Shown here: positions 29,726 to 40,748 of the stretch, one piece after another
Numbering within the stretch: position 1 is the first letter of the stretch
Layout of the letters: each line of letters starts with the position of its first letter
Source: Strigamia acuminata
Taxonomy: Eukaryota; Arthropoda; Chilopoda; Geophilomorpha; Linotaeniidae
Direction: 5' to 3'
Length of the DNA stretch: 60,000 nt
NCBI GenBank assembly: GCA_949358305.1
Contig: OX442314.1
Location: 64,429,369 to 64,489,368, forward strand
Program-made: the position numbers and the translations under genes
Notes under the pieces: generated by a model
What the model saw: only the letters and a program-made list of their open reading frames with translations
Databases searched by the model: none
Told to the model about the DNA's origin: nothing

Positions 29726-31411
29726 ATGGGAAAAAAGATCGAAAAGAAGAGAAAGTACGTGCTGATTGAGTCCTCTTCATCCGATGAAGAAGTAACGGCA
29801 CCTCCTTCGGCCGCCGCCGTATTCGTAGAAGGGTGTCCCAAAACACCTGTGATTATCAACGCCAGAGGCTGGGATATTCTGAGTTGGGCACGCCAACATC
29901 CCGAATTGCTCCCCGCTGAACTTGGTCCACCCGAAATCCCCACGTTACAGAAGGAGCCGGCAAAGAAAGAACCAACGGCGAAGCCATTTGTTATCCCAAA
30001 GATAAAAGCGGATGATTTCACCAGAAATAATCCGCCGATTGAGAAAAATCAGCCGAGTACTAGTCAATCACGAAAGGTGGAGATTGTGTACAACCGAGTC
30101 AAGTCGCCAGAACGAAGGAGAAAATCTCCACCAACGGAAGCTAAACGCCGCCGAACCTCGGAAGACGCTACACCTTCCTCTTGTACTGGCCAGGAGCGTT
30201 CAAAAAGAGAATACGTTAGATTTAACGATTCACCAGACCGAGATCGGGAAAAGAGGTCGTATTCCTCCTACCGAAGGTCCGACCAACCTAGGAATAGGCC
30301 AAATACCAGCGCATGGTCAGATCGCCAAAAGTTGGCGAATAAGGTCCGTCAGATCCAGAAAAGACGAAACCAGTGTAAACGCGATTCGGAGAACGGCAAA
30401 CCACACGACAACATGGTATTTTCCAAAAACGAAGTGCCGTGTCCTTTCTGTTCCGCCGTCAGGTGGGTCTCGGGATCGGGAACCGGAGGCCACCTGGCGC
30501 AATGTTCCAATTGCGAGGGCACAAAGAAGCGGCCCAAAAGCCAACCTTGGCGCCTCAGCTTTCTACTGTTTGTGGTCAAGGGGATTCACCCTCCCCCAGC
30601 CAGGATGTGGGCAACTTGCCCGGAGTGTAAAATTGTCCTCTCCAGTAACGGAAGATCGCCGTACATCAGCCCGGAGTTCTTGAACGCCATAACCACTCCA
30701 CTAGGAAGGGAAATGCAAGATCTGAGAATTCCGCCAGAAGCTCTAGAGAGCTCCCGAAGACCACGAAGTACGACAGTCGTCGATAAAGGATGTCAAACGG
30801 TATCCAAGAAGAACGAAAAAGAAGCCGAAAACAAACTTCTTGTGGAACCCTTTTTCCCTCTACCAGGAGCGAAAATTGCGCATCTATTCGAATACGAGGT
30901 GAGCTACTATTTCCCGACGCTTTCTAAGATTGCCGAAAGAATTACGGAACAAATGCGCTCAGGCTCTACCGACCCCTCAAACATCAACTATGCTGTCCAT
31001 CTGATGAAGTTGATATTTAATGCCAATCGAGGCGAGTCCTTTGCTGTGCTGGAGCACATATGGACACTGCTAATTGACAGAGTCAACACCGAAGGAAGAG
31101 GATTAGTAAACCCTTCATGGTTCTACGGACTTCCCTGCATTGCGGAAGTATACGACGCCTCGAAAAAGGTTATTGAGGAAAGTTATGAGTTAGTTGAAAA
31201 AACTCCAGAATATGAACCAAGGTCTCCGGAGTACGCGCCGAAATCTCCACCCGCCGAAGATATAGGCGAAGATTCAAAAGAACCCAATTTCGTCATCGAC
31301 CGAAAACCAGCCGAATTTCTTCCACTAGAAAAATCCGAAGTCGGCGAGTCCAGCGAGACTCTTAAGAAAGAAAGTGAAGGATCGGAGTCCGATGAAGAAG
31401 AAGTCAAGTGA
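29726..31411 (+). CDS. gypsy ORF3, zinc-binding-motif protein of unknown function
   Basis: A 561-residue frame at the place where env would lie, but with no signal peptide, no transmembrane segment and no glycoprotein features. Seen in order: a lysine-rich start followed by SSSSDEE; a folded-looking RGWDILSWARQHPELLPAEL (47-66); an Arg/Ser-Pro-rich basic segment (about 110-225); a C-X2-C-X13-H-X3-C finger (C239, C242, H256, C260); CSNC at 260-263; CPEC at 298-301; a DKGCQTV motif near 353; a helical region (about 380-485); and an acidic tail with PEYxPxSP repeats ending in EEEV. The composition suggests a nucleic-acid-binding or nuclear protein. The function is unknown. The open frame in an otherwise intact element suggests it is functional. 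Confidence 0.85.
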   Translation: MGKKIEKKRKYVLIESSSSDEEVTAPPSAAAVFVEGCPKTPVIINARGWDILSWARQHPELLPAELGPPEIPTLQKEPAKKEPTAKPFVIPKIKADDFTRNNPPIEKNQPSTSQSRKVEIVYNRVKSPERRRKSPPTEAKRRRTSEDATPSSCTGQERSKREYVRFNDSPDRDREKRSYSSYRRSDQPRNRPNTSAWSDRQKLANKVRQIQKRRNQCKRDSENGKPHDNMVFSKNEVPCPFCSAVRWVSGSGTGGHLAQCSNCEGTKKRPKSQPWRLSFLLFVVKGIHPPPARMWATCPECKIVLSSNGRSPYISPEFLNAITTPLGREMQDLRIPPEALESSRRPRSTTVVDKGCQTVSKKNEKEAENKLLVEPFFPLPGAKIAHLFEYEVSYYFPTLSKIAERITEQMRSGSTDPSNINYAVHLMKLIFNANRGESFAVLEHIWTLLIDRVNTEGRGLVNPSWFYGLPCIAEVYDASKKVIEESYELVEKTPEYEPRSPEYAPKSPPAEDIGEDSKEPNFVIDRKPAEFLPLEKSEVGESSETLKKESEGSESDEEEVK

Positions 31412-31913
31412 CTCGCGGAGTTAATTGCTAAAATTAGAAAACTTTAAAAAGTGTTAGAATTAACGTAAAAATACCAGAGTATTCTGTTTAGAACAATTTA
31501 AATAAGCATTTTCTGATATGAAAAGTCATATTTTAAAGGAAAATCAAGAGATGATCCTAAAAAAAGAATAATTTTTAATATTTATTAATGAAAAGCTAAA
31601 AAGAAATAATTTACCAAAAAATTATGTTAAAATTCCCGTTATTTGAAATAATAATTGTGTGGAGAAATGAGACTAAGTGTTGTAAAGTTTCAAGTTTGTT
31701 TTATTGTAACCAAATAATATTTTATTCTTGATAATTCATTAAAAAGAATTGTTGCGCACATCAGAAATATGAAATTTATTTTGAGTCACACGCACACGCA
31801 CTCAGCTATTTGGGATGAAAAAAGTCCTGTTTTGAGATATTAATGAAGTCATTTCGCAAGAATAACATAAACTTATGAAAAGAATTCCTAAGTTGAGTGA
31901 TTAAGGGGGATGT
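31412..31913 (+). other. gypsy 3' untranslated region and polypurine tract
   Basis: AT-rich, without a frame. It ends in TTAAGGGGGATGT (31901-31913) immediately before the 3' LTR; the purine run is the expected plus-strand primer site. Confidence 0.8.
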
Positions 31914-32684
31914 ATGACGGTTTGTAGGTGGTATTTATTAATAACACGGCTGAATTTTAGTAGTTTTCGGCAAAACCCGCATTTGTCAATGCTTCAAGTC
32001 GCCACTAGATGGCGCGATTACGTTTCAGCGGTAAATTCGATTTACGAGTTAAAAAACTGGTAAATAAATATAAGAATATATTTATTAGAATAAAGCAAAG
32101 CTTATTTTGTATTAATATAAAACATATATTAATAATTAATATTCACAAATAACTAAGTGAGTTGAATCTCTAGTTCAGCAGAAAAAGAGATTTGGCAATC
32201 AATCGATCAACCGACCGATGTGATTGGTGGATCCATTTCCGGTCCTGGGTATCCAGTTCCGGTTGTGGTGTGAATTAGCATATTGCTCCTCCGTATCCAC
32301 TTCCGGTGATACGGGATTGGAGGGATTCGTGGAACCCATGTTCCAATTGGTTGATTGGATTAATCCCTAATCCAGTCAGGTTATATAAACCCAAACAACC
32401 GGCCATTCCGCAGCTCTGTTTGATTATTTCTGTTTGGTATTATTACTTATGAAATATGATTCGTTGTCCATAAAAAAACCTTTTGGTTCTTTGTTGATTT
32501 ATTCGCAAAGAACCGCGGCATGATTCTACCGAATCATGCAACCACCGGCAATTGAAGCCGACGTATTGGATTGTTATGTTGCATACATGTTTCAAGTTAC
32601 GGTCTCGCCGAGGAGAACCTGCCTTCTGTGCAATTCAGTATCCTCCGGGCAGGACTGAGTGGTCATTTTCGGTATGAACGCATC
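31914..32684 (+). repeat. gypsy 3' LTR, left part
   Basis: Corresponds to the first 771 bases of the 5' LTR with two visible differences (AAATTC for AAATTT; CCGCAGC for CCGCGGC). It is interrupted by BEL1. The last four bases, CATC, are the BEL1 target site. Confidence 0.95.
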
Positions 32685-34247
32685 TGTTGCAGGTCAACAA
32701 GACAGATAGAAAGGAATGGCGATGCGTATCCAAATTCAAGACACTTGAGCTCGCCCAAGGTCGTATGGCGTGGCTAGTACGAAAATCGCACTGGAGAGCA
32801 ATAAATCCGCAACAAATGGCATTGTTGTACCGCTGGAACAATGTGGAGAACACCTGCACCAAGTATCCAATAGGTGGCGGAAACATAAGTTGGCCTGAGA
32901 ATTTTTAAACTACTCACTACACATTGAATGTGTTTGAAAATAAACCTAAAACAAGAGCTAATAAAACACAACACATTTATTCAAAGGTTGGTTAATAACT
33001 GAAGAAATTACAGCAATTAGATTGGTTCTTAGAGAACCGCACATGCGCAGTACCGAATATGGCACGCGCCAGGCCGATAGCGGCGAAATACAGATACACG
33101 AAAGATTCCGTTACCATGGTAACGGAGGAAACAAGATTACGGCAAAGTTGGCATTTGCTTAAAAATGCACTAAAAATACATTGAAATACATTGAAATGAC
33201 CACAAGAATGCGGTGAACAAAAAAGATAGTCACAACAATGTCCAAAAACACGTTAAACAATGAGATACTAGCAATAAACCGATCTCGGAAAGAAAGGATT
33301 GACGATAGCCAATCACAGGCCAGGAAAATGACATAACGATCACATTTGAATTTCGATCGGTACAAAAGCACAAAATTATCAAAGAATACATACTGAATAA
33401 TAACGCAATGTAATAGTAAATGCAAATTATGTGATATAAAATACAAAAATAACGGTTACATTGTGTAATCGTCGCTTGGGACAAACATGGCGACCGGCGA
33501 ACATAACAAAGGTGTTGGATCAAACATGGCGTCCGGCGAACATAACATTGGCGGCAAAACTACACGTAAAATGAATGTAAAAACACTAAATGTAAATAAT
33601 CAAAAAAGTATCGATTAAATTATAAGAATAATTATCAATTCTCTTCACAAAACATCGGAATAAAATACACAGATTGAATAAATACGAATTTATCGGCCAA
33701 ACGAACATTCCCGGCTGCGCTTTTATGGCAGACGGAAACGAACGTTCAAACCAATCAAACGGAACTTCCAAAGCAGTTTTGATGCATCTAGATAGAAAGA
33801 GCATGCTTGAATTAGTCTAAACGAATGCTTAATAAAATTCCAAGTGATTTGAAAAGTACTAAACAAAAGGTTAGAAGGCGGAACCGTAACTTTACGGGAA
33901 ACAGAAAAATGACGTCACTAGCATCGCAATTGTATGCTAGGTAACGAAATTTGCACCAAAACAGTTCGGAATCAACACAAACTCTCAAAAAACAAGTGAA
34001 TAAGTCAATAAATGCATGGAATAAGATATTTGAAATCAATACAAAGCATAAACATTACTGAATATTGAAAAGTATGAATAAAAATCAAGTCAAAACACTT
34101 TAATAAGCAATAAAAAAAATCTGAAAAGTGAAAAATACCAATTAGGCAAAGGAAATTAAAACACTTAAAGATTTTAATCAACTCAAAGTAAATGGTAAAA
34201 ATATTGACAATAAAATAGCACAACAATTTCTACGCTGTCTTGCAACA
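32685..34247 (-). repeat. BEL1 3' LTR (1563 bp)
   Basis: Left-hand LTR in window coordinates, 3' in element sense. It contains two ACATGGCG motifs (33484-33533) resembling YY1 sites and a CRE-like TGACGTCA at 33910-33917. The start of the leader ORF is also present here (from 32886) but reads out into flanking DNA. Confidence 0.95.
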
Positions 34248-34307
34248 GCGAATTGCCGGCGAGAGGACAGAGATGGAGAACCACGCAAAAAAATCACAAA
34301 AGAAAAA

Positions 34308-37300
34308 TCACTCAAGTTCTAGGGCTCTCACATGCTTGACTGACCTTTTCAACTCACGTCCATCGGGTAGCACAACTTTTATCACACGGATTTGACCATC
34401 CTCACCGGGAAAAATTTCTTTTATCCTGGCAAGTGGCCAAAAATATGGGTTAGTACCCATTTTTTCTAGAAGCACTATTTGGTCTACTTTAGGGTTTTTG
34501 AAGAACTTATCACCTTTGGATTCATAAAAATTCCTCAATTGCATGAGGTAACTCTTTTTCCAAATTTTCCAGAACTCCCAAATAAATTGGCGTCGTTTAA
34601 TGTCCAGTTTTCTCAAATCGGATTTTTTAATTGCACTCAATTGTTTGTTTATTAGGTATTTAGGCATACCTCCTGTTAAGAAGTTTTCAGGTGCCAAAAT
34701 TCTACCACCATCAACACTGTCGGGGACATAAGATAAAGGTCGTGAATTTAGCACTGAACTAATTTCCAGAGCCAAAGTTTGGAGAGTTTCTAAGTCTACG
34801 GTGCTGCGCAACAATGTCTTTCGAAGTTTATCTTTAACAGAGCGGACTAGACGCTCCCACGCTCCGCCCATCCATGGAGACAGCGGTGGGATGAATGTCC
34901 AGAGCACCCTTTTTTCAGATAGGAATGTTTTCACGTCATTATGACCGATGAGTTTCCCCCATGATTGTAATTCGAGGCTTCCGCGCTCAAACGTCTTACT
35001 GTTGTCAGAGAAAATCTTCCCGGGGTATCCGTGGCGTGCCCCAAATCTTCTCATTGCAAGCAAAAACTTTGGCACAGAAAGGTCCTCTGATACTTCTAAA
35101 TGTATGGAACGGGTCACCATACACGTGAAAAGCAAGATGTAAACTTTTTTCTTTTCTTTCTTGTTGCTGCCGACATAAATGGGACCCAGGTGGTCCACTC
35201 CAGTGTTTTGGAATGGCGCCGCTGGTGTCACACGTTCAGCAGGAAGGTCACCAGTTGAAGGGTTATTGCGTGCAAGTTTTCCTCGTCGGCAAATCTCACA
35301 TTCTCGAATAACTGTTTGTATAGTTCTTCGTCCTCTTATAATCCAAAATTGTTCGCGTAGGTGATACAAAGTTTCGCTTATGTCACCGTGAAGCAACTCC
35401 AAATGCACTTTTTTAATTAACAGTCTTGTTATCCAACTATCATAATGCAAAATAATTGGATACACTTCATCAAATGTCAATAAAGATTTTTTCAAGCGGC
35501 TACGAAGTCGAAGTAATCCGTCCTCGTCAATGAAGAGCTCGAAATTGCGTAGGGTGGAATGTTTAGACAGTTTTCTTTTGTTTTTCACATCATCAATCTC
35601 CTCAGAAAAATGTAGTTTCTGGGAAAATTGCAGGATCTTCAATTGGTTGTCCTCTAACTCGAGTGGCGAGAGAGGCTCACCGCGCAAAAGTTTGTTTTTC
35701 CATCGCAAAATATACGAAAAAACTCTCAAAAGTTTGTTGTAATTCCGGAAACGTTTGAAAAATTGTCCAATAAAACTTTCCTTAACTTGAATAGTCATCA
35801 CTACAATTTTTCGTTCCTCTTCTGGAAGAATCTCTTGTATAATTTCTGTTTTTTCTAGTTTTGAGACATCAACTCCAAACCACCAAAGTTTATTTTGCAT
35901 CAATGTTTTTGAGTTATGTGGTCGAGTCAATAAATCTGCTGGGTTAAATTCCGTTGGTACGTGAGACCATTGTTCGGGTTTGGTGGAAGAAATAATTTCT
36001 TGAACACGGTTTGAGACGTATGGCTTCCATACGTTCTTGTCCGAATTTATCCAGGCTAGAGTTATGGTGGAGTCCGAGTAGTATCGCACTTCAGTGACCG
36101 AGTAACCGGGAAGAAAGTTTTTTAACAGGTACTTGGTCATTCGCACTCCTACCACTGCTGCAGTTAATTCAAGTCGAGGAAGAGTCACTTTTTTCGTCGG
36201 CGCAATACGACATTTACTCAACAATAAAGTTCTTTTGCCCTCCAGATTGACGACAAAAATTGAACAGCCAAATGCCTTTGTGCTTGCGTCACAGAAAACT
36301 TCTAAAGTGATGTCTTGACCGGAATAAGTCTGCAGCCAACGTTGTACTTTCAATTCTTTCAATTTTTGTATGTCTTGACTCCATTCTTCGACTTCTTTTT
36401 TCTCTGAGTCAAGAATCTTTTCATCCCAGTTTTTTGTTCTAATCCAGATTGCTTGAACTAGCAGTTTCATTTGAAGCACAACAGGAGCAATGAGTCCCAT
36501 TGGATCGAATATGGAAGCCATTAATGAAACAACTTCTCGCTTCGTATTCGGAATTTTTTCAATTGTCGGAATGTTAAACATCATGACATCTTCTGCCGTG
36601 TTCCACAATATTCCAAGCATTTTTATAATTCCTAAGTCCGAAAACTCCTCTCCTCGCATATGAAAACCTTCTTTTTTCAAATTGTTGAAGACGTCCTTGC
36701 TTGAGGTCGCCCACTTCACGAGGGGAAGCTTTCCGTCGTCTAATATCATTTTCAGTTTCTCGCAATGTGATGTTGTGTCGGCTGTAAAATCTCCTCCTGA
36801 CGTCAAATCATCCATGAAGATTCCATCATCGAGTGCGTCGACTTCTTTTGCATGAGTTTCTTCAAATTGTTTCGCTTGTTTCCTAATCGTCGCACACAAG
36901 AGGAATGGAGAAGAAATGACGCCAAATGGCACGACAATCATTCGCAGAACCATTAGATTATTCCACAAATTTTGCCATGAGTATGGCTCTTTGAAATAGT
37001 CACGAGCGACCCACAAAAAACGTAAAAAGTTTGTTTGAGTTGGGTTGATCATAACCTGGAGAAACGCTTGCTTAATGTTTGCTATTATTGGAATACAATA
37101 GAGACGGAATCTCACAATAACGAGTATTAAGTCTGGATTAAGGGAGGGTCCCGGAAATAAACAGTCATTGAGGGAAAGTTTCCCCTTCTTGGATGAAGAC
37201 GCGTTGAACACTACTCGAAATTTCGTCGTGTCTCGATCCTCCTTGATTACAGGATGGTGAGGTATATTGTATGTTCCTTTCTTCAGAAAACGCTCTTCTT

Positions 37301-37727
37301 TTGGGACTTCCTCCGCGTGATTTTCGTGAATATACTGCCACATGGACTCGTCGTAACGTTTTTTGTAGTCCTCGTTGGCATCTATTCTTTTTAGCGTGTT
37401 GGCCAGTTGATTCATGGCCAATTCCCAATTGGACTCCAAGTCGACTTCCTGTCCGTTGAATGGCAGCATGACTTCATAACGTCCATCGTCTAGACGCTTC
37501 GTAGTTGATTCGAATCGATCGCGAATAAAGTCGGATTCTTTTTCTCCCGCATTTATTCCGATTGCTTCCAAGTTCCACAGTTTGTCCAATTTTTCTTGGA
37601 TGTCTAAGTCGCATGTGTTGCAACATGTTGTCAATTCTTCCTCATCTTCGAATAAATTGGTGTTCCCCGCCGCTCCGGACAAGACCCAACCAAAAATTGT
37701 ATTTATTAATCCAAGATCTGCGTTTAC
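34308..37727 (-). pseudogene. BEL1 Pol: reverse transcriptase, RNase H, integrase (catalytic Asp lost)
   Basis: More than 1120 codons without a stop. Seen in order: a CCNTC..DIQEKLDKLWNLE linker; the reverse transcriptase palm with TTKFRVVFNAS, motif A, PFGVISSPF and FMDD (about 289-292 counting from 37682); RNase H with CDASTKAFG, LPRLELTAA and YSDSTI; the integrase finger H..H..CEICRRGK; the core with VDHLGP, FSDNSKTF and SPWMGGAWERL; and a C-terminal DUF5641-like VDQIVLLEK...WPLARI region. In motif A the usual D-I-x-x-A-F reads N-I-K-Q-A-F (codon 37077-37079), which should abolish polymerase activity. The frame is offset from Gag by one base at 37728-37734. Old damage elsewhere is absent, consistent with the near-identical LTRs. 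Confidence 0.93.
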
Positions 37728-39549
37728 TTTTTTTCTTGCCGTCCTTAACGACCTTCCACCACACGTCGACTCCTAAAAGCACGTCGATTTGAGAAGTCTT
37801 AGCTGGTAGGTCTTCAGCAAGTTCAAGGTTTAACTTCTTCACCTTGTCTATTATTGATGAGTTAAGAATGCCCTGCACTCGTGGCAAATTTTCCACAGAA
37901 AGCATTGAAAGTTTCAAATCTTGAGTGTCATTTTTACTTTGCAATGTGACATTAAACACATCATAGTCCGTGGCTGCTGGAGACGAGTCGTTGAATCTCT
38001 GTGTGGTGGCAGAGACACTGCCGCATTTTTTCAGTTTCAGTCTTTCAACAAATTCTTTTGTAATGAACGATCGATGGCTTCCCGGGTCGATCATTCCACG
38101 AATGCTGTGAGTTCCTCCTGATTTGGTCTTGAGGTCCGCAGTGAAGATCATTAGTTGTAGAGTCGTCGAGATCGCGCATGAAACATGTGTTGTTACTTGT
38201 GGCTCCTTCGGCTTCTCCGCAGCGCTCGTTGAATTCTTCACCTCGGATTTTTTGCATATTGTGGAATGGTGTCGCCCACCACAATGTTTACAAGAAAATT
38301 TGACCTTGCAGTCTCCCACTCTATGTCCAGTTCTGAAACAGTTAAAACACAGTCTGTTTTTCTTTACTATTTCGATTTTCGCGTTGATTTCGAAATCCTT
38401 TTTACAAGAGCCGTTTAAATGTTCATCATCACAAAAAATGCACTTGCTTGTCCTTGAAGGCACACTCTTGCTGTCAGATTTCGTTTCATTCTTTGTTTTG
38501 GCACTAGTAGACTGCTTGGCGTCTTGAGTAGCTGCGCACGTGGTCATTGAACCTTTCACTTTCGGTTTCTCCACTTCAGATTTTTCATTCTTGTCTTTTT
38601 TCGATTTTTCAGAAACGCTTTCAGTTCGTTCGGCCATCGCAACTTCATTCACAAAGAAATTGAGCAACGTAACAATGTTCTTATTTTGAATTCCGTGAAC
38701 CTGGTAAAATCTTAATGCCATTGAAGTTGGAAACTTGCTAATTATGTCTGGCAATAAGAAGGCTCCGGAAGTCTGAATAGGAATTTTAAGTTGCTCTAAA
38801 AGTCTAATAGTCGCAGAAATCTTGGTCAAGTTTGTTTTTATCGCTTTTGTTGGATAAATACTCGAAACCACCTTTAATTCTCGAATTGATTTTATTAACG
38901 CAGTTTGTTGTGCATCCTCATCACCAAAATGTCTTTCGAGTTCTTCTCTTGCAAGGTCATAGGATTCCTCGATCAGGGGAAAAGTTGAGATGAGAATTGC
39001 CGCTTCTCCAGTACACATAGTTTGTAAATACTGGAGTTTTTCAATGTTACTCAGGTCTGGATCCTTGTGTACGGAGGTCTCGAAGTTGCTTTTGAATGTT
39101 CTGTACTTCAAAATATCTCCGTCGAATTTTACGGAATCCAGTTTGGGCAGCTTCGAATTTTTTCTAAACGTTGCTGTCGCGTTCAAGGTTGTATTCTGGT
39201 TTGAGCTTGTCGACGTATTTAATCTTCCTCCCAAAGTTGGAAGTGATCGCTTTGAAATTTCGTATCTCGTGCGAAGAAGATCCACTCTTGCTTGCATAGT
39301 CTCAAGCTTGTCAATGCATTCTAGATAATAGCCGTGGTCCGAATATTCCTGTAGATCATTCAGCGCACCGACTATTCTCGTTTCTTTCGGGGTTGCAGTT
39401 TGCACCAGCGCTTCCAGTTCACCTGGATCTGCTGTCTTCTCCGATATAGACAACAAATGATTCATTGCAGTGACTTGCGATTCCCAACGTTGTTGTTGCA
39501 CTTCGATTTGATCCTCAGTTAGAAGATCTCTCATTGTAGGTTCCGCCAT
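37728..39549 (-). CDS. BEL1 Gag-protease
   Basis: Starts MAEPTMRDLL. DUF1759-type Gag core KLPKLDSVKFDGDILKY..FKSNFE lies near residues 133-160. Lys/Ser-rich linker (305-365). Three zinc knuckles follow: CIFCDDEHLNGSC, CFNCFRTGHRVGDC and CKHCGGRHHSTIC (370-430). The retropepsin-like domain has GMIDPGSHRSFI near 487, with Pro after the catalytic Asp where Ser or Thr is usual; BEL2 shares this, so it is a family trait. The ORF stays open to 37642, but from 37728 it reads a frame that does not match BEL2. The junction is a 7-base homopolymer, consistent with a one-base insertion. Confidence 0.92.
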
Positions 39550-39609
39550 TTTCTCTGTCCTCTCTCACAAAAAATTCGGCTGTGAAATTTGGAAAGAACA
39601 GATAAAAAC

Positions 39610-39770
39610 GGGCATGACAATTCAACTTTGTTTTAATTTTTAAGAGAATAAACCTTTTTATTTTATCCCCCAAAACTATCTCAATATTCACGGTTTTTGT
39701 TTTAACTTTAAAGAGAATAAACGTTTTTATTTTATCCCCCAAAAAGCACTCAATTTTCACGGTCCTTGGT
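39610..39770 (-). repeat. Tandem ~75-bp duplication in the BEL1 leader
   Basis: The block AGAGAATAAAC.TTTTTATTTTATCCCCCAAAA..CTCAAT.TTCACGG occurs twice between the leader ORF and gag. It overlaps the 3' end of the leader ORF slightly. Confidence 0.7.
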
Positions 39771-40748
39771 GACACGTGAGAATTTTAGAATATCAAATGT
39801 TTGGCCAATCGAGGATGACCAAAAATTTGAGCGGTTTTTGTGTACGTAAATAAAACGTGACACAATTACCCTGCACAGTTTGAAAATAATTGACGGTTTG
39901 TTTTGCAACAAAGCACGCCAATAAACTCTTTTGAAAACAATTGACGGTTTGTTTTGCAACAAAACACGCCAATAACTCCTATCATTAAATTTTGACTCTA
40001 CTGACAGCTTATTCAACTTGAAACTAGTCAGTTTTACTCGAAATAAATCTAATCTCCCCCGCTTATGGCGGTTATAGTGGAGAACTAAGCATGCAATGAA
40101 AAAACACTTCAAAAGTTTTAAAATAGACACTTTATCGAAATTTTCCCGAAAACCAACAAATGTAACTACCAAAATCCCATAAAGACACCTGATACTGTTC
40201 CCCTTAATAACCAAAATCTCCAAAATTTCAATTTCATAAGGCAAAACACTGTAAAATGCAATTATTCCAGGGGCGAATCCGCTTTCCAACACGACGCGTT
40301 GTGTTATCCAGTGTTGTGACCTTGAACTCCAACTGCATGCACACTTTTGTTCGTTTTCGCCGACAAAGAAGTCCCCGTCGTAACTTCTGTCACGTTGAAC
40401 GTTGACTCTTGACATGGGTGACGAAACACGAACGTATTGTTCCTCCGTCGCACCAAACACTTTTTCAAACGTATTGATGATGCACTGGAAAAACTCACGA
40501 ATTGCAGACGGAATCCTGGTCACGGCTACCAAAAGCTTCGTATCTGTGTTGCAGGTCAACAAGACAGATAGAAAGGAATGGCGATGCGTATCCAAATTCA
40601 AGACACTTGAGCTCGCCCAAGGTCGTATGGCGTGGCTAGTACGAAAATCGCACTGGAGAGCAATAAATCCGCAACAAATGGCATTGTTGTACCGCTGGAA
40701 CAATGTGGAGAACACCTGCACCAAGTATCCAATAGGTGGCGGAAACAT
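39750..40748 (-). CDS. BEL1 leader ORF (ORF0), hydrophobic, conserved in BEL2
   Basis: A 332-codon frame starting at an ATG in U5 (MFPPPIGYLVQVF) and running through the leader to about 200 bases before gag. It is rich in F, I, L and V, with possible membrane segments near CLYGILVVTFVGF and LLKCFFIACLVL. A 17-codon in-frame duplication (VLLQNKPS / ALLQNKPS) lies at 39890-39990. The equivalent BEL2 leader keeps the same frame with conservative substitutions and ends at a similar place. The LTR part is conserved in a third copy (49521) across a 6-base in-frame deletion. No known family is recognised. It could be a real pre-Gag protein or a passive open frame. Confidence 0.5.
   Translation of the reverse strand: MFPPPIGYLVQVFSTLFQRYNNAICCGFIALQCDFRTSHAIRPWASSSVLNLDTHRHSFLSVLLTCNTDTKLLVAVTRIPSAIREFFQCIINTFEKVFGATEEQYVRVSSPMSRVNVQRDRSYDGDFFVGENEQKCACSWSSRSQHWITQRVVLESGFAPGIIAFYSVLPYEIEILEILVIKGNSIRCLYGILVVTFVGFRENFDKVSILKLLKCFFIACLVLHYNRHKRGRLDLFRVKLTSFKLNKLSVESKFNDRSYWRVLLQNKPSIVFKRVYWRALLQNKPSIIFKLCRVIVSRFIYVHKNRSNFWSSSIGQTFDILKFSRVTKDREN

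Noticed and set aside
29726-31411. Gypsy ORF3 as an envelope gene
   Set aside because: Position fits, but there is no signal peptide, transmembrane helix or fusion-peptide-like region; zinc-binding and Arg/Ser-rich features point elsewhere.
40500-40546. Assignment of the BEL1 primer-binding site to a named tRNA
   Set aside because: TGGTAGCCGTGACC lies 17 bases from the LTR rather than adjacent, and I could not match its complement to a tRNA 3' end with confidence.
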